From NCBI RefSeq assembly GCF_002104995.1, contig NW_024468249.1, positions 620,001-684,000 of the forward strand: a stretch of DNA of 64,000 bases. The letters are read 5' to 3'. The stretch comes from Linderina pennispora. Taxonomy: Eukaryota > Kickxellomycota > Kickxellomycetes > Kickxellales > Kickxellaceae. The notes beneath the pieces are model-generated. The model was not told the origin of the DNA and did not search any database. It saw only the letters and a program-made list of their open reading frames with translations. Position 1 is the stretch's first letter. Each line of letters starts with the position of its first letter. Of this stretch, positions 1 through 11,178 are shown piece after piece. The translations under genes were made by a program, and so were the position numbers.

Positions 1-2
1 TG

Positions 3-2087
3 CTAAAGAAGAAGCGTGAAATGGCTGCTGAGCTCGAGCGCAAGCGCCTAGAGAGGAGACAAGCTGAGGAGGCGGCCGCACGACGCAGGGAGCTTGGCCT
101 GGATGTCGAGGAGCCTGCTCAGGATGTATCACAGGATCTAGCTGATGGTACAGTGGTAGCAGACGCCGATGCAACGATGGCCGATAGCAGCGTGATACTA
201 GCCATCGACGAAGCCATCTCAACTGAAGCTGGGGCAACAATAGATACCATGGAGGCTGACATAGCAGTAGCTGACGACGATGCACAGGCACAGCTAGCAG
301 CCGCGGATGCTAGTATTCTGACTGTCGAGCCGGCTGTTGAAGCCGCAGCCGCAGAGGCTGCTGGTTCAATATTGGCCGCTCAAACGGCTACTGAGACAGA
401 GCATATGGAGACAGAGCCTGAAAGTGTAAGGTCCGCTGAGGTGCCATCAGTTGGTGTCAAGGAGACAGCCGAATATACAGCCGCATCAGCACCCTCAGAA
501 GCTACTGAAGGCTGTTCTGACTCTGGTGATTTGGTCGAGGAAGGCGCCGAGAGCACCGAAGCCGTAGATGCGAACAAAGATGAGGAAAAGGCAGACGAAT
601 CGGTTGTTGCCGAGATCCAAAAGGCAGCTTCCGAAACTAACAGTGACGCTGGCGACGAAGCAAATGACCAAAAGGGCACTGACGCTGAGGAGGAAGCCGA
701 GGCAGAGGCAGAGGCAGAGGCAGAGGAGGACAGTGACAGCAAAGAGGAGAACGAGAGTGATGGTTCATCTGATGCGTCGTCTAGCAAGGAGCGTAGCGAA
801 ACGCCGGCTGAAGTACCTCGCCGGCCGCTAACCAGACGCCAAAGCGCTCTCCAAAAGGCACAATTGAGCGTGAAAGACGATGAAGAGAAAACGCCAGCGC
901 GTAATGGCAAGGGAAAGGCTAAGACCAAGGCTAAGACCAAGGCAAAGGATAACAGTGATGGCGCGGCGTCACCAGTCCGAACCCGCCGGTCCAGAAGGGG
1001 TCGTCAGGATGTCGAGGTGATGACATCTGACACAGAGCTTCCCAGTGGGATTACCAAGGAGATGCTGAAGGAGGCGCTGGCCAAGACAGAGTTTGAGCGC
1101 AGCCATGACGTAACTGACAGCAAGCAGCTCGCGACCAAGCGCCGGCAATTCCAGATACAGAGGGCAGATCAGCCTGGTCAAGATGGCGACGAGAACCGCG
1201 ACGGCACCGAGGAGCCTACCGGTGTGTCTGATCTGGAGGCCAAGTTTAGTACCGTCAAAAACCTACTGGATGAGTCAACACTCGCATCGCTGCGCAAGGT
1301 CAACCGCCGGATGGTGCCCAACAAGTACCGTCTGGAGGTCAACTTTTTGACCAACCGCGCGCTGCCCGATCCGGGACCCGAGGCGACGCAGGTAGCCGAC
1401 GACGAGGTGATTCTGAGTGTGTGCCTGTTCAACCCACGCACGCCGACGGCAAAGATGGAGGAATACCTGGTTCTTGGCTCGCAGACTCTGACAGTTCTGC
1501 GCGACGCGTTCTACTGCATCTCTGACTTCCTGGTGTCGCAACGCGATGAGACAAACGTCAACACCAAAGACAAAAAGGTCAGCTCAAGCTACTTTTTCAT
1601 CGAAAACACGTTCTACAACGACATGCGGTCGCCGCTGGCCACCGACTACAGCCGCGTGATCATGGAGTGGGCGAACGACCCAGAGCGGCAGGAAAACAAC
1701 CCGAAGCTGCAGGGACTGCAGTCACGGCTGATGGATGGCGCGCGGTTCCAGGACCTGTCGATCAGGCTCAAGTATCCGTACATATTCATGCACCAGGGCG
1801 ACTGCGAGCATGTGCTGATGTTCACAGACTTGCGGCTGCTGGGCCCGAACGACGACCAGCATGTTGAAAGCTATCCGAAGCAGGTGTTCCGCACGCGGCA
1901 TATGCGGCACAAGTGCCGGATGTGCTCGGCATACCCGGCGCAGTATGTAACCAAGAGCGACTTCCACAGTGGCATGAGCCCGTGCTACTTTTGCGAAAAG
2001 TGCTACACGCCGTTCCACTTTGACCATGACGGCAAGCTGATGCTTGAGCACGAGGTGTTCCCGTATGCGAATGTAAACCTAATGTGA
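3..2087 (+). CDS. SNAPC3 (SNAP50)-like subunit of the snRNA-activating protein complex, 5'-partial
   Basis: The C-terminal ~260 residues resemble SNAPC3/SNAP50, the subunit of SNAPc that recognises the proximal sequence element of snRNA promoters for RNA polymerases II and III. The closing block carries the family's cysteine cluster: HKCRMC, then CYFCEKC, then a histidine in FHFDHDG, ending in an aromatic YANVNLM tail. The first ~420 residues are low complexity, rich in Ala, Glu and Ser, with an acidic run near 690-745 and basic patches (KAKTKAKTKAK near 915-945) that may be nuclear signals. The reading frame is open to the window edge (codons for LKKKRE precede the first ATG at 21), so the true start probably lies outside the window. 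The family is assigned from the C-terminal motif; the N-terminal part has no visible domain. Confidence 0.7.
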   Translation, partial: LKKKREMAAELERKRLERRQAEEAAARRRELGLDVEEPAQDVSQDLADGTVVADADATMADSSVILAIDEAISTEAGATIDTMEADIAVADDDAQAQLAAADASILTVEPAVEAAAAEAAGSILAAQTATETEHMETEPESVRSAEVPSVGVKETAEYTAASAPSEATEGCSDSGDLVEEGAESTEAVDANKDEEKADESVVAEIQKAASETNSDAGDEANDQKGTDAEEEAEAEAEAEAEEDSDSKEENESDGSSDASSSKERSETPAEVPRRPLTRRQSALQKAQLSVKDDEEKTPARNGKGKAKTKAKTKAKDNSDGAASPVRTRRSRRGRQDVEVMTSDTELPSGITKEMLKEALAKTEFERSHDVTDSKQLATKRRQFQIQRADQPGQDGDENRDGTEEPTGVSDLEAKFSTVKNLLDESTLASLRKVNRRMVPNKYRLEVNFLTNRALPDPGPEATQVADDEVILSVCLFNPRTPTAKMEEYLVLGSQTLTVLRDAFYCISDFLVSQRDETNVNTKDKKVSSSYFFIENTFYNDMRSPLATDYSRVIMEWANDPERQENNPKLQGLQSRLMDGARFQDLSIRLKYPYIFMHQGDCEHVLMFTDLRLLGPNDDQHVESYPKQVFRTRHMRHKCRMCSAYPAQYVTKSDFHSGMSPCYFCEKCYTPFHFDHDGKLMLEHEVFPYANVNLM

Positions 2088-2518
2088 CATGAGCTTGCCG
2101 CTAGGGCGCTGCCTTTTTTTAAAATCCTATTTTGGCATATTTGCTACCTTCTACCGTGCAAGAAATGGTCTATGCGACCTCAAACACGTTTGGCAGGTGG
2201 GTGTGCCGATGCTGCATTAATAGCACTGAGAAAGAGCGTTGAACGAGCCGTTCTACAGAGGCGAGATTGATGCAAGGCGCATATCGCGGTCCCCTGACCG
2301 CAGTGCTTGTGGACCTTTAGGCATGACCGATACCCAGCCGTGCACATTCCCGTATGCTGGTTATCAGGAGATTTTTGCCCCAGGCAGCTCTTGTGAGAAG
2401 AAAGGGAGGTGTGCATACTCCCATGGCATTCGCTGGTGGGTACTGGAGAATGTGCCTTCCACTGGTGTGTATCATGTGTATTGAGGCATATCGTGTAAGG
2501 GGGTTATCTTGAGGGATT
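2088..2518. other. Intergenic stretch between convergent genes
   Basis: This gap separates the SNAPC3-like stop codon from the 3' end of the first Mpv17 gene. A T-rich run at about 2113-2130 could serve transcript termination. The only coding candidate is the small ORF at 2323-2484, listed separately. Nothing else is recognised. Confidence 0.5.
2323..2484 (+). CDS. Possible small protein with a CCCH-like half motif
   Basis: A 53-residue ATG-started ORF contains CEKKGRCAYSHG, which has the Cys-x5-Cys-x3-His spacing of the second half of a CCCH zinc finger. The first cysteine is 17 residues upstream, farther than in standard CCCH fingers. There is no other support: it lies in a short gap between convergent genes and could be chance, a 3'UTR ORF or a remnant of a larger gene. 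No function is assigned. Confidence 0.2.
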   Translation: MTDTQPCTFPYAGYQEIFAPGSSCEKKGRCAYSHGIRWWVLENVPSTGVYHVY

Positions 2519-3155
2519 CTATACTACAGCAGGCCCTGTGTTCACGGGGGCACACTCTTCCGCGCAATTTGTCTGCTCAGCAGCCATTTCTCGCGACAGT
2601 TTGTTGTTGCTCCATCCCAAATATGTGTTCCAGAACAGGCTGACGGTGCTGCCAAACGGCACGCGATAGGCAAGCGGGATCACGCTGAAATTAATAAGCT
2701 GCGCAGCTGGCCAGAGCACATAGCCAGCCACCAAAACCCTCGGGTACTGCACCTTTACTCGCTCGGCGAGCTCGGTTGGCGTCAGACCCTCGAGCAGACC
2801 CATGCAGACAACGAACGAGCCAGTGGCGAGCGGTGCAAACAGGGTCTGGTCGATGGCCATGCGCTTCATGACCATGGTGGCCTTAGCCTTGGCTGTGGTT
2901 GCCCCTTCAAGTGGGAACCGTTTGTTGAGCAGCGCGTGCCACCGGTACGAGACAGGGGCGAAGGCCAGACCGTAGGACAAAGAACCGGAGGGTCTGCACT
3001 GGGCTGTAATTGGTAATAAGCGGCCATGGCTTGCTGTGTGGAGAATGGTCTTTCTGTGGCCGGCCTTGGGAAAGGTACTGTGCAATGGTGTTGCCTGATG
3101 CCGAGACCGATCCGCTGAACAGCGCGAGCTTGAGCAGCTGTGCCCTTGTTGCCAT
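2519..3155 (-). pseudogene. Mpv17/PMP22-family membrane protein, apparent one-base frameshift
   Basis: Read with one base removed, this is a ~211-residue Mpv17/PMP22-family protein, a class of small four-helix proteins of mitochondrial or peroxisomal membranes (Sym1 in yeast). It starts MATRAQLLKLAL at 3155, keeps TLRFF, then the frame changes at 2975-2976, where one G of a GG pair on the + strand is surplus. After it come YGLAFAPVSYRWHALL, GYVLWPAAQLINF and LFWNTYLGW, all family signatures. The paralogue at 3400-4125 aligns throughout, including TYGCMFAPVAHKWYSLL at the break. Because many genes here show the same one-base defect, a consensus error is likelier than real loss. The 3' half is free of stops. 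Confidence 0.75.
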
Positions 3156-3399
3156 GGATTATTAGGAGGGATTTCGAGCAAAACAGAAAGGTAAAGCAAA
3201 AGCACAATGAAGAAAGGAGGCGGAAGCAGTCACAAATGCCGAGCAAGGCTGTCTATTAGCTCGGGAGCTGACTCATGGAGAATTGATGGTCGATGGAATA
3301 ATTATTCCTTTGCCTTTATGTCAGAAACAAAATGCGGTATTTTATTCTCTTCTCTTTGCCTTACCGCCTAACAGGGGGCAGGGTCGGATAAATGTTTTC

Positions 3400-4125
3400 T
3401 CAAATGGGCGGCTCCGCAGTGGTATTCTTGCTGTTGACCCAGCTCAAATACGTGTTCCAGAACACGCTGACAACGCTAGAAAACGGCACGCGATATATGA
3501 GCGGCACAAGACCAAAGTTGATGAGCTGAGCCGCGGGCCACAGCACGTAGTTTCCCACTAGCGCTTCTGGATAGCGGTCGCGGAAGGTCTGCCTCAGCTC
3601 ACTCATAGTTTTGCCCTCCATTGTGCCCATGACACCAAAGAAGGCAGCAATGGCGACTGGTGCAAAGATGATCTGGTCAGCCGCCACGCGCCTGCCAGTG
3701 ACCAGCAGCATGGCAGCCTTGTTCTGGTGCACAGACTTTGCCGCAGCTGGGAATGCGAACCGCCGGTCAAGCAGCGAGTACCATTTGTGAGCGACAGGGG
3801 CGAACATGCAGCCGTAGGTGAAGAAGCGCAGTGTCCGGACTGCGTCGTAGTTGGCGAGGAATGAAGCCTTTTTGGGGCCGGGGTCGGTGGGCAGTGTGAT
3901 GTACTGGGCGATCAAGTCGCCGATGCCAGCCAGCGCTCCGTTGGTCAATGCTAGGGTGACCAGCGGGCGCTTGGCGGCGTTGTTCTGCCAGAAACGGGCA
4001 AACGAAGACATCCGTTGGCTGGGCGGGTTCGGAGGGAGAGACGGAGGGCTGGGTAGCTGGGTGTCTTGACCGGGTGTGCTGGCATGCTCAGGACTGCTAT
4101 CATGGGCTGCTGACCGACCGCGCAT
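3400..4125 (-). CDS. Mpv17/PMP22-family membrane protein
   Basis: An intact 241-residue member of the Mpv17/PMP22/Sym1 family, whose members act in the inner mitochondrial or peroxisomal membrane and are proposed to be channels or stress-related factors. Recognisable blocks are GIGDLIAQYI, LRFFTYGCMFAPVAHKWY, DQIIFAPVAIAAFFGVMG, YVLWPAAQLINFGLVPL and VFWNTYLSW. An in-frame ATG at 4014 (MSSFARFWQNNAAKRPL) matches the usual family start better; the 37 residues before it are Pro/Ser rich, so initiation may occur there. It lies about 245 bp upstream of, and in the same orientation as, its frameshifted paralogue, which indicates a tandem duplication. Confidence 0.85.
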   Translation of the reverse strand: MRGRSAAHDSSPEHASTPGQDTQLPSPPSLPPNPPSQRMSSFARFWQNNAAKRPLVTLALTNGALAGIGDLIAQYITLPTDPGPKKASFLANYDAVRTLRFFTYGCMFAPVAHKWYSLLDRRFAFPAAAKSVHQNKAAMLLVTGRRVAADQIIFAPVAIAAFFGVMGTMEGKTMSELRQTFRDRYPEALVGNYVLWPAAQLINFGLVPLIYRVPFSSVVSVFWNTYLSWVNSKNTTAEPPI

Positions 4126-4228
4126 TATGAGTCGCGTGCATTGCTGAGACTGGGGACAGTGATCCTCATCGAAATCAGGGAATTGCGCTTATCGTCAGGA
4201 GAAAAATCGACGAAATGATAAAAAGCCA

Positions 4229-5579
4229 GTGCGAGCGATCTACCTACGTCAGCCCAGAACCCAACTCAGCTTTCGCTACACTTATTTACCAATGTTCCGT
4301 TTCGCAGCCAGAGCATCAGCAGCAGTAGCATCGCGAGCAGCCCAGCAGCAGGCACTCGGCAATGCCGGCCGACGGATCCGCCAGCAGCACCGACGCACGT
4401 TCATGGCGATGCCGTCATTCAGAGTGGGCGACAACTCTTGGCGCACGCCAGTCGTGGTTATCTCGGCAGCCCTGGGTCTGTCAACGATTGGGTTTTTTGC
4501 ATTCTCCACGTTCTTCGGGCCGGGCAGCAAGTACCCGGGCGACGTTCGCAAGCTGCTGCGCGAAGGCGGGATGGCGTATCTGCGCACAGCCGACAAGCAG
4601 GATCTGCCCAAGGCTGTCGACGCGTACGAAAGGGCGCTGGGGCGGCTGGACGAGCTGGGTCCAGTCTGATCCTGAGCACTCGCGCGACGCACCGCACATA
4701 ACCGGCCTGGTAGCGCGTATCGCTGCCGTGTACCACGAAATGGGCGATTTGGAAAACACGGTCCGGCTCTACAAGGACTTGCTGAGTCGAATTCTGGGCG
4801 ACGATGGGATGGCGGATCCGCACACGCAGGTACGGGTTCTGCTCGACGAGAAGCAGCCCAAGGATAAGCGCGAAAACACGCTGCGTGCGCTTGGATGTGC
4901 CAACAAGCTGGCGGAGACGTACGAGGAGCGGGCGATGCGGTCGAAGCGCCGCAGCGCTCTGCTAGCCGACCCTGACCTGGCCTCGCACGACGTGCAGGAG
5001 GCCAGCCGGTGGTACCAGTGGTGCCTGCAGGTGGTGATGCTGGCCTACCAGAACCACTACAACCATCTGCAGCTGGAGAAGAAGCTGCCGCTGACCAACA
5101 CGCCATCGTTTGACCCCGATACGCTGCCAAAGTTCTTGTCGGTTGAGGTCGTCACCAGCCTATTCTACAATGCCGCCGCGTTCTTTTCGACACACGCACA
5201 GTACGGGTTTGCCGTGCCTCTGCTGCAGCGCGCGCTGGATCTGCTGCGTCGCGGGGCTGATGGCACCGAGACGGGCGTGTGCCGGTCGAGCGTGCTGATG
5301 AGCCATCTGGCCAATGCCGCTGTGATGACCAGCAACCTGCCAGCAGCCGAGAAATGGGCTATCGACGGCCTGGCGCTGGCGAAGAGGTTCCCGCAGAACG
5401 CCGACTGCCTCAACAGCTTTGTTGCGCTGACCTACAACCTGGGCGCCGTCTATGAGGCTGCCAACAAGCACGATGACGCCCGCGTGCAGTACCGGCAGGC
5501 AATCGAGGTGGCCAAGGTTACCGATGACAGCAAGGCCCAGGAGCTGGCGACTGAGGCACTGAATCGCGTGGCCAAGTAG
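4229..5579 (+). CDS. Mitochondrial TPR-repeat protein, possibly Mgr3-like; one apparent frameshift
   Basis: The start is probably the ATG at 4292 (MFRFAARASAAVA), giving an Arg/Ala-rich mitochondrial presequence, followed by one membrane span (VVVISAALGLSTIGFFAF) and TPR-type helices to the end. This order resembles Mgr3, the inner-membrane adaptor of the yeast i-AAA protease, but that match is tentative. Two frames are needed. The first ends at a TGA at 4667-4669 just after LDELGPV. The second takes over as SDPEHSRDAPHITGL and runs to 5579. Skipping one base near 4664-4667 restores a single protein of roughly 430 residues. No intron fits, since the next AG is too close. The TPR helices include VYHEMGDLENTVRLYKDL and YNLGAVYEAANKHDDA. 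Confidence 0.6.
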
Positions 5580-6300
5580 TAGTATGGCTTGATATCACTG
5601 ACGGCAGTAGTGCGAGCATTGTCGAGACCCTGCACTGGAGAGGCATTCGGAAACTGCTGGCCACTGACGCCGTAGGAAAGAGCCTGGTGCAGCGATCGCC
5701 TGCTTCGCACAGCTGCAGTGCCGGTGCGACGTCTGCGGGGAGGGCGGTATCCGATGTATCAGGTGGCCATGGCCGCAGCGCACATGCACTCGTGATGAAC
5801 ATGCCGTTATCGCCATCACTTGTTGAGTCTGGCCGTCTCGATAGGCGCGGGCTTGCTGATTTGATTCCCCCAAAATCTCTGCTTTCTGGCCATGGCGCCG
5901 GGTGAGAGAGCGTGAGGGGCCACTCTTTGTCAAAAAATAAAAAAATTTTCCATCAGCGGTATAAGCATGGGGTAGTGCAAGGCGAATTTCTGAATTGGCT
6001 CTTTTCCTCTTTATTCTCTCTCTTCTAACTTTTTTGTCTTCTTTTCCTACCGCTCGTCAACTGACACGCTTCCCTTGGTCCATTTCAGCCCACGGGATTT
6101 AAGGTTTACATATTATTCAACAGAAGAGAGATTGAGGATTTGCTCCCTGAAATTCCTTCTTCGGTCTGAACTTTTGCAGTTAGCCGAATTAGACACAGCA
6201 AATCTCTACCGGGCACACGCACACCCGCTTCATAGCCAACGACAGGTTTTTCCTTTTATTTCCCATTATTCAGCCAGTTCAAACCGGCGACAAAAACTAA
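5580..6300. other. Intergenic region and probable eIF4G promoter/leader
   Basis: About 720 bp between the TPR gene and eIF4G. It holds pyrimidine-rich tracts at about 6000-6060 (runs of TCTCTC and TTTTCC), a common feature of fungal core promoters, and then an A-rich leader into the ATG at 6301. No conserved coding segment is seen. Confidence 0.5.
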
Positions 6301-9300
6301 ATGAGTCGTAAATACAGTCAAGCAGCGGCAAACTCAAAGACCAGCGGTTCTCAGCAGCAACCACTCACGTACGCGCAACTAGCAAGCAGCAACAAGCCAG
6401 GCAACGCCCTCAACCCAGCACCAGCAGCGACACAACCGCCCAAGGCGACCAGCAGCAGTACACCAGCGGCAGTACCGGCAAAGGCAGACAAACAGCAGCA
6501 GCAGCAGCAGCGTACCCCAGCCAACGGAACCAATGGACCTCCCAGCAGCAATGGTAGCAACAATGCGAGAGATCGTGTGAACAGCTCCAGCAGCAATCGG
6601 CCGCGCACCAATGATCCGGCTGTGAGCCTTCCCTCACGCAAATCGGTATCATCGGGTGCTGCTGGCATTCAGTTTGGCTCGCTCAACCAGAACAACCGGT
6701 CGCCTTCGCCTGCCAATACCGCCGCCAATCGCGCGGCTGCTGGTCTGGCCACGAGCGGCGGCAGGCGTACCGCCATCGGCTGTGGGCAAGGGTGCCTCGA
6801 AGCCGAGCTTTGGCACAGTCCAGAGCCACAACAATGATGACGGCAAGAAGCCTGTACATAGTCATGCGCCTGGCCCCCATGGCCCGAACGATGCATCGGG
6901 TCGCCAGAGCCACCACGGCCGTCAGCAGAACCGTCCTGGGTCGCGGTCTTCGGGCCACGGCCGCCAGTCGCAGAATTTCACTCCTGGTCGCAAGGACAGC
7001 TACAATCGCCACAGCGGCACCAAGCCCAAGCCGCACGACTCCGACGCTGACTTCCACGGCCACCGCCGGGACGGATCGCAGTCGGGCTCGGCCCCTGCCT
7101 CGGGCAACAGCGGCGCTCCCTCCTCAGGCGGCGCCCCGGGTTCCGGCTCGCAGCAGCCGCCCCACTACCCTGGCAACCCTTACCGCAGCCAGGGCCACCA
7201 GCACATGCGGCCTCCTGCCCAGGGGCCAGGCGGCGCTTATAAGCCGCAGATGAGCGGCCCTCCCTACCAGCCGCACCACATGAGTGCCCCGCAGGGCCAG
7301 CAGATGCCGCAGCCAATGGCCTACCCGATGAGCGGACCTGGCCAGCCACCGATGCAGGGCCCGATGATGACCTCACAGCCCAACATGCCGCCGATGCAGG
7401 GCTGGATGCCGCCTGCACCTGGCCAGCAGTACGCGTACATGCCGATGCAGGGTCCTGCTCCCGGCTACGAGCAGTACTACCGCCCGCCCCAGACCGCCGG
7501 TGGTCCGCCAATGCCGCCCAACATGTACCCGGTTGGAAACTACAGCATGCCCCAGCCGAGCCACGCCGTGTCGTCGCAGATTGGCGCGCCTGGTCACGTC
7601 CCGGCGCCCATGGGCGTTGCACCAATGCCCAACATGACTGCTTCGCCGATGGGCGGCCAGCAGCACCACGCGCTCAGCTCGACTGCCTCGCCGTTTGTGC
7701 CGGCCAAGCGTACGCCTGTGCGTATCGTCAACCCCAACACTAAGAAGGAGGTCGATCTGTCGACGCGCGTGCGTGCTGCCTCGAGCGCTGCCAACAGCTC
7801 TGGCCCCGAGGGTACGGTGTCGCCGGCTCCAGCCGTCACCGATGCCGAGCGGACTGCGTGACTCTGCTACGCCCGCCGACTCGTCGGCAGCTGAGGAGGA
7901 CGCCAAGCCCAAGTTCAAGATTCCCAGCGCCCGTGCCGTGAAGATCTCCAAGCCCAGCGCAGATAAGGAGGAGGAGGCCCAGCGCAAGGCAGAGGAGGAG
8001 GCCAAGCGCAAGGCCGAGGAAGAGGCTGAAGCCAAGCGCAAGGCCGAGGAGGAAGCAGAGGCTAAAGCGCAAGGCTGAGGAGGAGGCCGAAGCCAAGCGC
8101 AAGGCGAGGAGGAGGCCGAGGCTAAGGCAAGGTGAGGAGGGCGGAGGCTAAGCGTCAAGGCTGAGGAAGAAGCGGAGGCTAAGCGCAAGGCTGAGGAAGA
8201 GGCTGAGGCCGCTCGGAAGAAGGCCGAAGAGGAGGCCGCCGCTGCTGCTGCCGCCAAGGCTAAGGCCGAGGAGGAGGCTGCTGCTGCTGCTGCCGCTGCC
8301 GCCAAGGCTGAGGCTGAGGCTGAGGCTAAGGCCAAGGCTGAGGCCGAGGAGGCTGCCCGTTTTGCTGCGGAGCAGGAGAAGGCTGCCCAGGAAGCTGCTG
8401 CTGCTGCCGCTGCCGCCGCCAGGCAGGCTGCTCCGTCGACCGTCAGCGTTCGGCGTTGAGACTGAGGATGCGGTTGTTCCTGACGAGGATAACAAAGAGG
8501 AGGGCGAGATTGAGGACGATGAGACCGATGCCAGCAACCCCACCCCGCTCAAGAACCGCACTCGCCAGGTCACCTTCAGCGAACCGCCAGCATCGACCCA
8601 CCGCACGCTGTCCAAGTCCGAGGTTGTCGAGCTGTACCAGGACCAGGACAACGCCCCCGTCCTTGTCGGTGAGATCCTGCGCTACCCGAGCGTGTTCCTG
8701 GAGCGGTTCGTTGACATCTGCCACCCGCCCCCCTCATTCCACTTTGAGATCTCCAACACCGACGACCGCCGCTCGGAGGACCGCCGTTCGGGCATGCGCC
8801 GCTCGGCCTCTGGCTCGGGGCGCCATCGTGACAACAACCAGACCGGCGGCTTCGGCGGCTTTGGGCAGTTCCGCTCGAACAACCCCACACCCAAGACGTC
8901 GGATGAGCGGTTCCGTGAGAGCACCATGATCAAGAACCACAGCCCTGGAATGAGCGGTGATCGCGATCATGGCCGCAACAGTGGGCCGATGATGGGCGGC
9001 CGCCCGCCATCTGGCCAGTACCGCGGACCCGGAGGAGGCCGCGAAAGCCGTGGCGGACGCCAGGGTGGTCGCGGTCGCGGCCGCGGTCGTGGACGTGGTG
9101 GTTCGCAGCACGGTGACCGCGGCGACCGGCACCACGGCCCGCCCCAGCCCGAGCTGCCTACCAACTTTGAGCCGCTGAAGAAGAGCGAGAACCGGTACAT
9201 TGCCAAGTCTCTGCGCAGTGGTAAGGACGGCGAGGAGGACGAGAATGACATTGAGGTCATTGACCGCAAGATCCGCGCGCTTCTCAACAAGCTGACGCTC

Positions 9301-11178
9301 GACAACTTTGACGACGTGTCTGACGATCTGCTCAAGTGGGGCAACAAGTCAGCCGCCGAGACCGACGGCCGCATTCTGCGGCATCTCATCATGCTTGTGT
9401 TCCAGAAGGCCACCGATGAGCCAACCTGGGCCAGCATGTACGCACGCCTGTGCCACAAGCTGATGACGCAGACCAACCCCGACGTCGAGGACCACAGCCT
9501 GATGACCAAGGAGGGCAAGTTCCTCAGCGGCGGCTACCTGGTGCGCAAGTACCTGCTGACCAAGTGTCAGGAGGACTTTGAGCGCGGCTGGAAGGTCGAC
9601 ATGCCCGAGGATCTCGAGTCCGAGGAGTACTACGAGGCGGCCAAGATCAAGCGCCGCGGTCTGGGTCTGGTCAAGTTCATTGGCGAGCTGTTCCTGCTCG
9701 ATATGCTCACTGAGCGCATCATGCACGAGTGCGTCAAGCGCCTGCTGTCCAATGTCGAGACGCCCGAGGAGGAGGAGACCGAGTCGCTGGCCAAGCTCAT
9801 CACCACCGTTGGTAAAAAGCTGGACCGCGACCAGGCCAAGAGCTACATGGACGCGTACTTCCAGCGTATCGACACCATGGCCAAGAACAAGAAGCTCAAC
9901 TCGCGTATCCGTTTTATGCTGCGCGACGTCATGGACCTGCGCGCCGCCAAGTGGGTCAACCGGACCAAGGCCGACGGCCCCAAGACCATCGCCGAGATCC
10001 ACGAGGAGGCCGAGCGCCAGAAGGCCGAGCAGGCTGCCATGCGCCGTGCCCCGTCGCATTCTGGCCGCGGCACCGGCTCCCACGCCGGCCGCAGCGAGTC
10101 GCACCGCGGACGCCGTGGCGGCTGGAACACCGTCGGCGGGCCTAGCAACAGCGGCCGCGAGCAGAGCCAGCGCACCCGGCGACCTCACTGGCTTTGGCAA
10201 CCTGTCGCGCTCCAAGCAGGAGGGAGCCCGCAACGGCCCACTCGGTGCCAACCCATTCAGCCAGCTGGCCGGCGCTCTCGCGGCTGGCGTACCAACTCGA
10301 ACGATGGCCGTCGCAACCGCGGCGACGATCGTCCTCGCTCGCTGGTTCTGGGTCCGGGCGGCCGCACGCCTTCGCATTCGTCGCGTGGAGCCGACTCGAG
10401 CGCTGCTGGGACTCCCGAGCCCGTTGGTTCGCGCAACATGTTTGGCGTGCTGGGCAACGACGATGAGGAGGAGCACATGTCGCCGCGCGCCGATGCCACC
10501 AAGGGCCAGCCGAATGTCGAGCCGCTGTCACCGACCGTCATGTCGGAGACCGCGCCGGCTGAGGACGCGTCCAAGCCCAAGACAATGGACTCGAAGACCG
10601 TGCAGACCAAGGTCAAGGGCATGCTCGAGGAGTACATGAACATCAAGGACAACACCGAGCTGGTCGAGTGCTTCAAGGAGCTGGGCGAGGTCAACTACTC
10701 GTCGGCTGTCTACGAGCTCATCAACTACTCCATGGACCGCAAGGCCGACGAGGTCGACATGATCGCTCGTGGTGTCACAGTACTGTGCTCCAAGGATGTC
10801 GTCTCTGAGGACCTCTTTGCCGCCGGCTTTGTCGAGTACAGCACTGTGATTGAGGACATTGCTCTGGATGCCCCTAACGCGTACAAGTTCTTCGGCACTC
10901 TAGTTGCTGCTGCGCAGATCCCGCTGTCGCGCTTCACCGAGGTGCTCGGCGAGCTGGCCACCAAGACCACAACCCTGCGCCCGCCCGCCCTGAACATCTC
11001 CCTTGCGCTGCTGAAGCAGATCATCAAGGCTGACGGCGAGGACGCGGCCAAGGAGGCAGTTGAGAAGGCCGAATTCGACATTTCGCAGTTCTTCTGCGAC
11101 AAGAAGCGGGATGACGCCAGTGTCAAGAGCACGCTCAACATGAACGACCTCCTGCCGCTATTCCCCAAGTACGCGTAA
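6301..11178 (+). CDS. Translation initiation factor eIF4G with several apparent frameshifts
   Basis: eIF4G is the scaffold of the cap-binding complex and links eIF4E, eIF4A and eIF3. The protein has a Gln/Ser/Pro-rich start (MSRKYSQAAANSK), a Pro/Gly/Met-rich region, a long Glu/Ala/Lys repeat (about 7970-8440), an eIF4E-site-like segment (RYPSVFLERF near 8680), RGG-like repeats (about 9040-9100), a MIF4G domain (about 9250-10000) and a C-terminal MA3 domain (about 10600-11050). No W2 domain follows. The stop-free core runs from about 8450 to the TAA at 11176. Frame changes are needed near 6775, 7859, 8060, several times at 8100-8160, near 8445 and at both ends of 10177-10285, where GDLTGFGNLSRSK and GPLGANPFSQLAG lie in another frame. 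Clustering in GC-rich repeats points to sequence error or repeat slippage. The spread of shifts means the exact protein cannot be read. Confidence 0.85.

Noticed and set aside
9349-10476. 375-codon minus-strand ORF opposite eIF4G
   Set aside because: It lies over the MIF4G domain and has no similarity of its own; a shadow ORF.
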